Origin: an uncultured Pirellula sp.
GTDB taxonomy: Bacteria; Planctomycetota; Planctomycetia; Pirellulales; Pirellulaceae
DNA length: 64,000 nt
Direction: 5' to 3'
NCBI GenBank assembly: GCA_903858115.1
Contig: CAIOHR010000344.1
Location: forward strand, 1-64,000
Both the position numbers and the translations under genes were made by a program. The notes under the pieces were generated by a model that worked only from the letters and a program-made list of their open reading frames with translations, was not told the DNA's origin and ran no database searches. Shown piece after piece: positions 8,756 through 17,643 of this stretch (within the stretch, counting starts at the first letter, position 1; each line of letters opens with the position of its first letter).

Positions 8756-9730
8756 ATGAACGATTGTATAGTTACTGAAGGTTTGGAGATGCATTTTCGG
8801 GGATGCGATGCATTGCGCGGCATCGACCTGAAGATACCGCGAGGTTCCGTGTTTGCATTGCTCGGCGAGAATGGTGCGGGCAAAACGACGTTGATCCGAA
8901 TCTTGACCGGCTTTCAAGTTCCCAGCAAAGGTCGAGCTCGCGTTCTCGGATTGGATCCTGTAAGTGATTCGCTGGAGATTCGCCGTCGAATTGGCTACGT
9001 CTCTGATGCACCCGCTCTCTACGATTGGATGCGTGTCGACGAGATCGGTTGGTTTGCTTCTTCCTTTTATCCACTCGGCTTCCTCGAACGTTACCGTGAA
9101 TCGATCGCGAAGTATGAGTTGCCCGCGGATCGCAAGATCAAGCATTTGAGCAAAGGGCAACGGGCGAAGGTCGCGTTGTCGTTAGCCGTGGCTCATGACC
9201 CGGAACTATTGATTCTTGATGAACCGACCTCGGGATTGGATCCACTCGTACGCCGTGAGTTCATGGAAAGCATGGTCGAGCGCGCAGCCACGGGTCGAAC
9301 CGTTTTGCTATCAAGTCATCAGATTTCCGAAGTGGAACGGGTCGCAGACTATATCGCGATCGTGCACCAAGGAAAGATTCGAATCAACGCCTTGCTAGCC
9401 GATTTGCGAAATGAAGTTTTCGAAGTGACCATCGGCGTAACTGATCCGCTAGCGGCATTGCCAGAGATCAATGGCTCGGCAGAGTTGTTAAGCGAGCAAA
9501 AGATTGGACGGCAAGTGCGGTGGGTGATTCGAGGCTTTGACCAAACGCAAGAACGAGCTATTGCAGAATGGCCTGGTATTCAAAGCGTTCGGTCGCGCCC
9601 TGCCACGTTGGAGGAGCTATTCGTTGCGTGCACGCGAGGTATCTCTCCCGGTCCAACCGAAAGTTTCGACTTGCCCACTCAACCTACGTCCGCCGGCAGT
9701 GATGCAGCGGTCGATCGTCAAGCTTCTTAG
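8756..9730 (+). CDS. ABC transporter ATP-binding protein
   Basis: Cytoplasmic ATPase of an ABC-2 type transporter, 324 residues. Walker A is GENGAGKTT (37-45), the signature is LSKGQRAKVAL (the usual LSGGQ is altered to LSKGQ), Walker B is LLILDEPTSGLD, and the switch His is in 'LLSSHQISEVERVADY'. A C-terminal extension of about 100 residues follows the nucleotide-binding domain. RBS GAGGA precedes the ATG. It sits 70 bp after the YtrA-type regulator and 31 bp before the permease gene, so the three form an operon. Confidence 0.93.
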   Translation: MNDCIVTEGLEMHFRGCDALRGIDLKIPRGSVFALLGENGAGKTTLIRILTGFQVPSKGRARVLGLDPVSDSLEIRRRIGYVSDAPALYDWMRVDEIGWFASSFYPLGFLERYRESIAKYELPADRKIKHLSKGQRAKVALSLAVAHDPELLILDEPTSGLDPLVRREFMESMVERAATGRTVLLSSHQISEVERVADYIAIVHQGKIRINALLADLRNEVFEVTIGVTDPLAALPEINGSAELLSEQKIGRQVRWVIRGFDQTQERAIAEWPGIQSVRSRPATLEELFVACTRGISPGPTESFDLPTQPTSAGSDAAVDRQAS

Positions 9731-9761
9731 GTATTGATTCGCTGAAAGTATCGAGGGGATC

Positions 9762-12233
9762 ATGAACACAAACACATTACCAAATAGGTCAGTAGACGAC
9801 GTGTGGGCAACTAGCAAAGTCGCCACTTATCACGCATCCAGCCTCGCGTGGAAGCGGCTACTTTGGAAAGAGTTCAAGCAGATACTGCCACTGATCATCA
9901 CGTTGGTGGGGATCGGCATTTTTCTACATCTGTTGGGATTGCTGACCGCCAAGTATTCTCCGGAGGGCTTTCACGGAGCTATTTTTGTTCTCATTCCCAG
10001 CTTGCTCGCTGTCGGGATCGGACCGATGCTCGTGAGCCAAGAGAAGGAGCTGCGCACGTTGTCGTGGATCGGTTCCTTGCCGATTCAACGGTCGACGATC
10101 GTCTTTTCGAAAATGATCGTGAGTGTGGTCGCGCTGGGTTTGGCTTGGGTGATCGGGCTCATCGCCGTGTCGGTGGTTTGTCCAACAGTCTTTCGTCGTG
10201 GCGACTTGTATGACACGTATGCGATCTTATGGCCGATCAATACATTCTTTGTTGCGATGCTCAGCTTTTCGCTGGCATGGATATGTCCAACTGCTATCTC
10301 TGCATTGATCACACTGCTGCCTGTTGCAGCGATGCCATTGATGTTGGCGTGGCTACAAGGCGAGTGGTTTCCAGCCACGTGGCTTCAAGACTCTTCGAGA
10401 CGGATGCCGTCGTTATTGGCATCGATACTCAACTATGGAGTCGTTGCGATCCTGGTTGCTACGATTGCCTATCGGTACGGAAGAGCATCTTTTGTTTCCA
10501 GCCGATCACCTAACAAGTGGGTCGCTTGGTGGAATGGTTTAGAGCTGCGTTATCGACCGACTGCCCACGCTCGTGCATCCACACAAGGGATGGTGCCCAG
10601 CTTGCTGTGGCAGATTACCAAGCAGAATCGATTGATCGCTGTCTTTGCATCGTCGATCGTTATACTTCCCTGCGTTGCGTACTTCTTTCTCAGTGACTTC
10701 GGATTCACTCGAACCAGCGGTTCCGAAGCGATCGTTGTGTTTGTCGGAGCGGTTACCGCCTTGCTATTATGCTGGCTTGGTGCATCGGTCTTTGGTAGTG
10801 ACGGGACCAAACAACGCATTCGCTTCCTGGCAGACCGTGGTGTTTCGCCAGGGCTCGTGTGGTGGACGCGCCAAGTTATACCGCTCAGTATTGTTTTGCT
10901 TGCCTTCGGGTGTTGGTATGTCTTGTACGCTTATGCGGCCGGCAACGAACCCCTCGGATCCTATCCGCGCCGAGTTCCTCCGTTGCCATGGCTGATCATC
11001 GGTCTCATGATCATTGCAATCTACGCATCAACACAATGGTGCTCGCAGTGGACACGAAGCTCACTGGTCGCTTTTTGCGTTGCACCGGCAGTCGCCATCG
11101 GTGCGATTGCGTATGGAGGATTTGCAATTTTCTCACTCGGTTCACCGTTGTGGTTGGTCGCGGTGTCCATTGTTATCGCATTCATTGCTTCACGAGTCAT
11201 GATGCGACCGTGGATGGATGGGCGATTCGGCATTCAATACTGGCTATCTCAGGTTGGCTTTTTGTTTGCTGCGATCCTCGTTCCAGCGATACCATTCCTA
11301 ATCACGTATGCGACTGTGCCGGGGATCCCATCTTCGGTACAGAGCGCGATGCTCGTGGAAGCGACTAGCTACGGTAGAGATACGAATGCCTTGGAGTTGA
11401 TGATCGCCAAGAAGAAATCGGAGCCCTCGGATGCTCAACAGTATGACGAGGAGGGTCAGCCGATCAAGCAAACCATTGTTCGTGCAATCCCGGCAGAGCA
11501 GATGGATACGACGCGGTCTGTTCAAGAGGCGATGGGATTCCTCGAAAGCCAGCTTGCGGGTCATGCAGGGCCTATCGTTGGATCTACCTACGGAGGAATC
11601 GCTTTTGCGTATCGTGAAGCCTCGCTCGCTTCCATGCGATTGGATCTGAACAGTTCGGAGCCGTCAAATGTTTCTCGTTACACTCGTGCGATCCTGCTTC
11701 TGAATTCGATAGCAGAGAGGCTGCGGCTGCGTGGTCGTCTTTTGGAGCAAGAGTATGCGGATCGATTGGATTGTTGGCTGGTTCTCGAATTGAAGAAGCC
11801 GAATCGACGCGAAGCTCTTGGCTCGGAAAACTACTCGAAACTGGCTCGGCGATTGGCGGACCAACCGGCCCGGAATCATGCGCGTCGGCGAGCAATTCTG
11901 ATGAGTTGGGCACAATTCCTACAACCCAACCAAGGGACGGACTTTGGGGGAATATTGACGCCTGCCTATTCTTCGACCTCGATGGCATCCGCGAGTATTG
12001 TACGTGAGCGATACGTCGGACGCGCGACCCATCAGTTGCTTGAGTATCTCGATCAAAAAGAGAGTACGAACTTGAATGAGCAGTTCGAGTCGATCCGCAA
12101 GGTTTGGCGACCGTCGATGGCGTTCGTCAGTGACGAGAACCAGAATACTTCCTTCAACGGATTATTGGTGCCTGGCGCGTTATGGCATCGGGCGTGGGAT
12201 CGCGACGCTCAATCCTTGGTAACCGAGTTGTAA
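9762..12233 (+). CDS. Very long ABC-2 type permease
   Basis: Membrane partner of the preceding ATPase, 823 residues, well above the 250-550 usual for ABC-2 permeases. The N-terminal half carries about twelve hydrophobic segments in two groups (roughly 40-250 and 290-520), each preceded by a 'LLWKEFKQ' / 'LLWQITKQN' type amphipathic stretch, which suggests an internal duplication of the six-helix unit. From about residue 530 to the end it is soluble and rich in charged residues; I recognise no domain there. RBS GAGGGG precedes the ATG. The substrate cannot be told from sequence. Confidence 0.85.
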   Translation: MNTNTLPNRSVDDVWATSKVATYHASSLAWKRLLWKEFKQILPLIITLVGIGIFLHLLGLLTAKYSPEGFHGAIFVLIPSLLAVGIGPMLVSQEKELRTLSWIGSLPIQRSTIVFSKMIVSVVALGLAWVIGLIAVSVVCPTVFRRGDLYDTYAILWPINTFFVAMLSFSLAWICPTAISALITLLPVAAMPLMLAWLQGEWFPATWLQDSSRRMPSLLASILNYGVVAILVATIAYRYGRASFVSSRSPNKWVAWWNGLELRYRPTAHARASTQGMVPSLLWQITKQNRLIAVFASSIVILPCVAYFFLSDFGFTRTSGSEAIVVFVGAVTALLLCWLGASVFGSDGTKQRIRFLADRGVSPGLVWWTRQVIPLSIVLLAFGCWYVLYAYAAGNEPLGSYPRRVPPLPWLIIGLMIIAIYASTQWCSQWTRSSLVAFCVAPAVAIGAIAYGGFAIFSLGSPLWLVAVSIVIAFIASRVMMRPWMDGRFGIQYWLSQVGFLFAAILVPAIPFLITYATVPGIPSSVQSAMLVEATSYGRDTNALELMIAKKKSEPSDAQQYDEEGQPIKQTIVRAIPAEQMDTTRSVQEAMGFLESQLAGHAGPIVGSTYGGIAFAYREASLASMRLDLNSSEPSNVSRYTRAILLLNSIAERLRLRGRLLEQEYADRLDCWLVLELKKPNRREALGSENYSKLARRLADQPARNHARRRAILMSWAQFLQPNQGTDFGGILTPAYSSTSMASASIVRERYVGRATHQLLEYLDQKESTNLNEQFESIRKVWRPSMAFVSDENQNTSFNGLLVPGALWHRAWDRDAQSLVTEL

Positions 12234-12255
12234 CGAACCCTTGAGGAATGCAAAC

Positions 12256-13656
12256 ATGAATGCAAAATCACAAAAACCAAGTTGGTATTCGAGCAACCTG
12301 CGATGGTACGTAGTCCTGGCAATCTTGCCGACCATGATCGCGATCGTGGCTGTTCTGTTTTACGGTTATCGCGAATGGGATGCAGCCGAATCTCTGAAGG
12401 CTCAGAAGACGCAATGGTCTCAATCGGGAGTTCCTTACAATAACGTCTCGCTCAAGGATTGGTATACGAAACGAACCTATAGCGAGGGGACAGAAGAATG
12501 GCTTAGGATTCTACAACTGAGCCATTGGGGTTCGGGGGCCGCTGGTACCGATAGGCTCCCTTACCTTGGTTCCGAGGGAGAGGTACTAATCTCCCTTGTT
12601 CCAGGAGGGGATTGGCCCGAGGAACCGCTGGTCGCTAGCTTTCTGAAAGAAATGGAGCCTGTGCTTCAATCGATTGAGAAAGCGTCTGCGCACCCAACAC
12701 CCGTTCGATTTCCCATGATGTTTAATGGTACTGGAACCTTGCTGGAAAATCTGCAAGAGTCTCGCAATGTGCTACGATTGCTCTGTCTGGATTTTGATTT
12801 CGCGTACTATCATCAAGACACGAAGCGAGCGTTGCGTGACCTCGACTTGATGCTTGCAACGATCCAGGCGTTTGATTCTCGCGAAACGTTGGTTTCCGAG
12901 TTGATCAACATCGCATTGAGAGGTATGCGGGGAGGGGCCATTCGTCGGTCGTTAACGCATAGCATTTGGACCGATGACGAGTTAGCCACGCTCCGGAAAT
13001 CATTCGAGAATCCTGAACCGCTTGGTGAACGTTGGAAAGATGTAATGGCTGGCGAACGAGCGGTCGGGTTGTCCGCGATAGAATCCTTTCGCAGCAATGC
13101 CAATGAAGATTTAGGTGCAGGCCCAGTCGTCCAAATTTTCCCTCTAACGCCAATAGGCGAGAAGATTTTTTTAGACTATTACGAACGCGCCATCAACGTA
13201 CCCAGTTCCGACTTGAAGACGTGGCAAGACTCGGCAGCAAGAGCGGAAGCATTGATCGATGCCGAACGCATTAGTGCAGCAGGTGTATGGATCGGCATGT
13301 TATTGCCTGCCGTCCAAGCAGCCATTGCAGCCGAAGTTAGAGCGGAAGTCGATCGACGGTGGACTCAGACGGCTATTGTTCTTAGGCAATACAAAAGTCA
13401 AAAAGGGGAATGGCCGAGTCGACTTCGAGATTTGGAGGCGATGGGTTTGAGTCTCGATGATTATTCGACTGTCCATGGTGAAGTGTTCGGATACGAGGTC
13501 GTCGGGAAGACTGCGTATCTTTGGACTGCAGATCCAGCCAAATGGCATCTGAAGCAGAGCATTAGCCCAACACGCCCGAGCAAAGCAGATTACGCCGATC
13601 AAGTTCAGGAATCGCTGGACGACCAGCTCGCCGGATACGTGCTGGAGCTGAAGTGA
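12256..13656 (+). CDS. Membrane-anchored protein of unknown function in the ABC operon
   Basis: I do not recognise this 466-residue protein. One transmembrane helix lies near residues 17-40 ('YVVLAILPTMIAIVAVLFYGY') and the remainder looks helical and extracytoplasmic. A late segment, 'VLRQYKSQKGEWPSRLRDLEAMG', resembles the short pilin-like or DUF1559-like ends seen in some planctomycete proteins, but this is weak. ATG at 12256 is preceded by TGAGGA; a TTG at 12241 is less likely. It begins 22 bp after the permease stop, so it is probably an accessory subunit of that transporter. Confidence 0.75.
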   Translation: MNAKSQKPSWYSSNLRWYVVLAILPTMIAIVAVLFYGYREWDAAESLKAQKTQWSQSGVPYNNVSLKDWYTKRTYSEGTEEWLRILQLSHWGSGAAGTDRLPYLGSEGEVLISLVPGGDWPEEPLVASFLKEMEPVLQSIEKASAHPTPVRFPMMFNGTGTLLENLQESRNVLRLLCLDFDFAYYHQDTKRALRDLDLMLATIQAFDSRETLVSELINIALRGMRGGAIRRSLTHSIWTDDELATLRKSFENPEPLGERWKDVMAGERAVGLSAIESFRSNANEDLGAGPVVQIFPLTPIGEKIFLDYYERAINVPSSDLKTWQDSAARAEALIDAERISAAGVWIGMLLPAVQAAIAAEVRAEVDRRWTQTAIVLRQYKSQKGEWPSRLRDLEAMGLSLDDYSTVHGEVFGYEVVGKTAYLWTADPAKWHLKQSISPTRPSKADYADQVQESLDDQLAGYVLELK

Positions 13657-14129
13657 CTGTTTGACCATCGCCCCACACAGGCAAGCTGCGAAGGGTGGCG
13701 TAGGCGAATCGTTGCACGCGATCTGGTTGCGGCTACGGCCCCACGCTGGCGAGCTGCGTGGTAGCCAGTTGCCGCGTGGTTTCACTGGGTGGTAACAGTA
13801 ACCATGCGTATGGCAGTAACCATGTGAGTGATAGTTACGTGGCAGTTACCATGTGGCTTGCCCACATGGGACGATAGCCGTAACCAGCAACGATGGGACG
13901 CGGATCGCATCACCATGTGGCTTGTCCACATGGGATGGTGGTAAGCTTCGCATCTCCTGACCACCGCTCCACGCAGGCAAGCTGCGAAGGGTGGCGTAGG
14001 CGAATCGTTGCACGCGATCTGGTTGCGGCTATGGCCCCACGCAGACGAGCTTCGTGGTAGCCAGTTGCTTCGTGGTAGCCAGTTGCTTCGTAGTAGCCAA
14101 CTGCTGCGTGGTAGCCAACTGCTGCAGAG
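13657..14129. repeat. Repeat-filled spacer between convergent genes
   Basis: A 95-bp direct repeat is present twice, at 13678-13772 and 13974-14068, exactly 296 bp apart, with about four mismatches. Between the copies are GTAACCATG-like repeats and two near-identical hairpins (about 13848-13871 and 13911-13934) built on ACCATGTGG / CCACATGGGA. No gene is supported. Short frames in this stretch only reflect the repeats. Confidence 0.85.
14051..14122. repeat. Four tandem 18-bp repeats
   Basis: Units run 14051-14068, 14069-14086, 14087-14104 and 14105-14122, based on TTCGTGGTAGCCAGTTGC. The first two are identical; the last two share AACTGC instead of AGTTGC. The array extends the end of the second 95-bp repeat and stops eight bases before the aminotransferase stop codon. 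Confidence 0.9.
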
Positions 14130-15461
14130 TTAGCTCGATCGTTTCTGAAGTTCGCGGATCGCATCCGCGATTCGATCCATACGAGATCGGTCGCCTAAGA
14201 GTGCGTATTGCGAAAACCACACGGCTTCTTGGCATAGTCTGTCATTGATTGGACATTGATTCTTTTCGAGCCAATCGGCCATTCGGACTTTTCCGTAGAT
14301 GCGTTGGTAGTGCGGGTTGGACGCGATGGCGAGAACGTGTGGCGTCGTGTTGAGCGGGCCGTAACCTCCGCTTGCTCCAACGCCCAGTCGGCCAAGTTCC
14401 GCGAGAAACTTTGCTCGCGGCATTCCTGCAAAGTGCTTGGGGTCATAACGAAACATGTAAAGATGGTAAGCACTTCTGGTGCAGCCGGTTGTAAATTTTG
14501 CAGGAGCGATACCAGGGATCTCTTGGAGCAATTGTGTCAGGTAGTTGCCGTTGGTATTGCGTTCCGCCGATTGCTTCTCAAAGCGAGCGTATTGTGCCAG
14601 TAGCAACGCTGCCTGAAACTCGGTGATTCGATAATTAGAACCACGACCTGCGCTCGAAGCAGGTTTTCCACCCCCAGGTGTATGGAAGTTAAAACACTGA
14701 TGAAAGAAGTTATCGTCGTTCGTTGTGATCGCACCTCCTTCGCCGCTATTCAAGTTCTTCGACGATTGGAAACTAAAGCATCCACCTGTTCCTTGCGTCC
14801 CAACAGGCGTTCCTCGCCACTCCGCTAGTGGCGCTTGACATGCGTCTTCGATGACACTCAATGAGTGTTTCTTGGCGATGTTGTTGATAGCATCCATGTC
14901 AGCGGAGTAACCACCGATATGAACGGGCAAAATGAGTCGGGTAGCAGGGGTAACTGCCGATTCAATCTTCGTAGGATCGATTTGGAACGTATCTAAATCG
15001 GTATCGACGAACACGGGGAGTGCATAGCTGTTGGTGATCACGTTAAAGCTGGCGACAAAGGTGTAGGGAGGCAAAATGACTTCGTCTCCAGGCCCGATTT
15101 CCAACGCGCCGATCGCCGTGAGCAAGGCAGTCGTTCCTGACGACGTCAGGACGCAGTACTTTGCTTGATGGCGTTTGGTAAAAGCTGCTTCGAACTCGGC
15201 ACATCGCGGACCACCGCTGGTTCGGCCCCAGGTTCCCGAGTTTAGAACATTGATCAAGGCGGTCTCTTCCGTCTCGTCCCAGATCGGCCATTCCTTTTTC
15301 GCTTTCGGGGTCCGTTTCGTTTGTTGGTCCACCGTTTTTTGGTCGACTGCGGGTTGAGCCACAGTCGGTTGAGCCGAGGAGACCATTCCCGCAGTCAAAC
15401 CGACGCCACTAGCAGCGATGAAAGTCGAATTCAGGAAGTTGCGGCGATTGTGCTGAGTCAT
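14130..15461 (-). CDS. Exported DegT/DnrJ/EryC1/StrS-family aminotransferase
   Basis: PLP-dependent, fold-type I protein of the DegT family, which usually makes amino sugars for surface polysaccharides. The catalytic lysine is Lys235 in 'FSFQSSKNLNSGEGG', with Asp206 in 'VIEDACQA' as the usual PLP nitrogen partner. The unusual feature is the N-terminus: 'QHNRRNFLNSTFIAASGVG' looks like a Tat signal, followed by a Gln/Thr/Lys-rich linker to about residue 55. Most of the family is cytoplasmic, so export of a folded PLP enzyme is likely here. 443 residues. The gene is alone on this strand, divergent from lepA. Confidence 0.87.
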   Translation of the reverse strand: MTQHNRRNFLNSTFIAASGVGLTAGMVSSAQPTVAQPAVDQKTVDQQTKRTPKAKKEWPIWDETEETALINVLNSGTWGRTSGGPRCAEFEAAFTKRHQAKYCVLTSSGTTALLTAIGALEIGPGDEVILPPYTFVASFNVITNSYALPVFVDTDLDTFQIDPTKIESAVTPATRLILPVHIGGYSADMDAINNIAKKHSLSVIEDACQAPLAEWRGTPVGTQGTGGCFSFQSSKNLNSGEGGAITTNDDNFFHQCFNFHTPGGGKPASSAGRGSNYRITEFQAALLLAQYARFEKQSAERNTNGNYLTQLLQEIPGIAPAKFTTGCTRSAYHLYMFRYDPKHFAGMPRAKFLAELGRLGVGASGGYGPLNTTPHVLAIASNPHYQRIYGKVRMADWLEKNQCPINDRLCQEAVWFSQYALLGDRSRMDRIADAIRELQKRSS

Positions 15462-15661
15462 GGCAGACGCTCGGAAAGGGTTGGGCTAGTGGTGTAATAT
15501 CTCGATTTTTGCAGATAAACGCGGCGAATGAAACGGGCGGAGTGGTCAACAGTCCTGAGTATCCTCAACTTCGGGAGAGAATCCCTGTCCTTGTTGAGGG
15601 GATTTTACTATGATCCTAGTAGTTTGCTGGTGGATCCTTTGCTTCCCTATACCGTTCTCGC

Positions 15662-17458
15662 ATGAAACATATTCGAAATTTTTGCATTATTGCCCACATC
15701 GATCACGGCAAATCGACACTTGCGGACCGTTTGATTCAGGCTTGTGGAGGGGTGACGCAACGTGAATTTCACGATCAAATCCTCGATTCCATGGACATCG
15801 AGAGGGAGCGGGGGATCACGATCAAGAGCAACTCAATCTCCTTGAACTATCGTGCCTCGGATGGACAAGATTATCTCCTCAACTTGATCGATACGCCGGG
15901 TCACGTCGACTTTTCGCACGAGGTACGGCGATCGTTGATGGCGTGCGATGGCGCCCTGATCGTCGTCGATGCATCCCAGGGGGTTGAGGCTCAGACGGTA
16001 GCCAACCTCTACTTGGCTTTGGAATACGATTTAACACTTTTGCCGATCATCAACAAAATCGACTTGCCTGCGGCCAACGTCGAGAAGGTGCGCGAAGAGA
16101 TCGATGCCGATTTGGGACTCGATCCTTTCGCAGCTATTCCGGTCTCCGCCAAAACAGGTGTCGGGATCAACGATGTGTTGGAAGGGATTGTGAAGTTATT
16201 GCCTTGCCCGAAAGGTGACCCGAACGCTCCGTTGAAGGCATTGGTATTCGATGCGAACTTTGATACGTATCGTGGTGTGATCCTTCAGATACGGGTTATG
16301 GAAGGGACATTGAAGTCCGGGGATACGATCCACTTCATGCATGGTGGCCGAAACTATAAAGTCGACGAGATCGGCTATAACCAGATCAAGCATGTACCAA
16401 AGAAACAGCTCAGTGTTGGCGAAGTCGGCTACGTGGTGGCCGGGGTAAAGAGCGTACAAGATATCGAGATTGGCGATACGATCACACTGTTTGAAAAGCC
16501 AGCCTCCGAGCCGATCCCCGGCTATAAAAAGGCCAAGCAAGTCGTGTTCTCGTCGATTTATCCAATGAGCACCGACGAGTATCCTGATTTGACCAAAGCA
16601 TTAGAGAAGCTCGCGATTAACGACGCAGCACTCACCTTCGAAAAGGATAGCTCGGCTGCGTTGGGGTTTGGATTCCGTTGCGGCTTTTTGGGTTTGTTGC
16701 ATTTGGATGTGATCCAAGAGCGATTGCAACGGGAATTCGACTTGGGGTTGGTGATCTCCGCACCTTCGGTGAATTACAAGATACAGCTTCGCGACGGAAC
16801 CACGATCGACGTCGACAATCCGAGTTACTGGCCCGATCCGATGTCGATTGATAAGACGACGGAACCATACATCAAGGCAGCGATCCTCATCCCCGAAGAG
16901 TATGTCGGTCCTGTTATGGAGTTGTGCCGCGAGCATCGTTCCGATAGTCAAACGATGAACTATTTGTCCGCCGGCCGAGTTGAGGTGAAGAGCGAGATGC
17001 CGCTAGGCGAAGTTCTCTTTGATTTCTATGGCAAACTAAAAATGATCACGCGTGGTTATGGTTCGTTTGATTACGAGCCGATCGAGTATCGAGCCACCGA
17101 CATCGTCAAGGTTGACATTCTGGTGAACAAAGAGCCGATCGATGCCCTCTCGTATTTAGTGCACCGAGACAAGGCTCGAACGCGGGCGTTGCATTATTGC
17201 GAGCAGCTTGCGGAAGCGATCCCACGGCATCAGTTCAAGATACCGATTCAGGGGGCGATTGGTGGTGAGATCATCGCGCGTGCGACGATCCAGCCCTTTA
17301 GAAAAGACGTTACCGCAAAGCTCTACGGCGGGGACGTGACGCGAAAGAACAAGCTGCTTGAGAAGCAGAAGAAGGGGAAAGCGAAGATGAAGCAATTTGG
17401 GAGCGTGAACATCCCACAAAAGGCATTCATCTCCGTCCTACGTTCTGACAACGACTAA
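15662..17458 (+). CDS. lepA: Elongation factor 4
   Basis: Ribosome-associated GTPase that acts on stalled or mis-translocated ribosomes. 598 residues, the normal length. G motifs are AHIDHGKST (G1), the threonine-bearing 'RERGITIKS' (G2), DTPGHVDF (G3), NKIDLP (G4) and SAKTG (G5). The LepA-specific C-terminal domain ends in 'KKGKAKMKQFGSVNIPQKAFISVL'. ATG at 15662 directly starts the conserved 'KHIRNFCIIAHIDHGK'. No partner lepB follows; the gene stands alone. Confidence 0.96.
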   Translation: MKHIRNFCIIAHIDHGKSTLADRLIQACGGVTQREFHDQILDSMDIERERGITIKSNSISLNYRASDGQDYLLNLIDTPGHVDFSHEVRRSLMACDGALIVVDASQGVEAQTVANLYLALEYDLTLLPIINKIDLPAANVEKVREEIDADLGLDPFAAIPVSAKTGVGINDVLEGIVKLLPCPKGDPNAPLKALVFDANFDTYRGVILQIRVMEGTLKSGDTIHFMHGGRNYKVDEIGYNQIKHVPKKQLSVGEVGYVVAGVKSVQDIEIGDTITLFEKPASEPIPGYKKAKQVVFSSIYPMSTDEYPDLTKALEKLAINDAALTFEKDSSAALGFGFRCGFLGLLHLDVIQERLQREFDLGLVISAPSVNYKIQLRDGTTIDVDNPSYWPDPMSIDKTTEPYIKAAILIPEEYVGPVMELCREHRSDSQTMNYLSAGRVEVKSEMPLGEVLFDFYGKLKMITRGYGSFDYEPIEYRATDIVKVDILVNKEPIDALSYLVHRDKARTRALHYCEQLAEAIPRHQFKIPIQGAIGGEIIARATIQPFRKDVTAKLYGGDVTRKNKLLEKQKKGKAKMKQFGSVNIPQKAFISVLRSDND

Positions 17459-17643
17459 TTGTCTATGGTTTGTGACACCTTGTAGAGCGATTGTCCTCAA
17501 TCGTTTCCCGAGCCATTGAGGACGCGTTCCCGAGCCGTTGAGGACGCGTTTCCCGAGCAACCCAAGCAATTGGGGACAATTGCTTTACTTTGGACGAGCG
17601 ACTGCCGGCCGGATGACCGGCGGAGCGGTCAACGACAATGGGT
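17459..17643. repeat. Short repeats and hairpin after lepA
   Basis: TTCCCGAGC(C)NNTGAGGACGCG recurs in tandem at about 17505-17558. A perfect 9-bp stem with a GGGA loop follows at 17564-17585 (AAGCAATTG / CAATTGCTT). The tail after the stem is TACTTT, so it is only a weak intrinsic terminator for lepA or, on the other strand, for the YTV gene. Confidence 0.6.

Noticed and set aside
14051..14122. Regular 18-bp repeats considered as a CRISPR array
   Set aside because: The units are directly adjacent with no spacers, and there is no cas gene nearby.
13910..14235. Frames with repeated ATGYHE-type peptides
   Set aside because: They are only translations of the 18-bp repeats and overlap the aminotransferase end.
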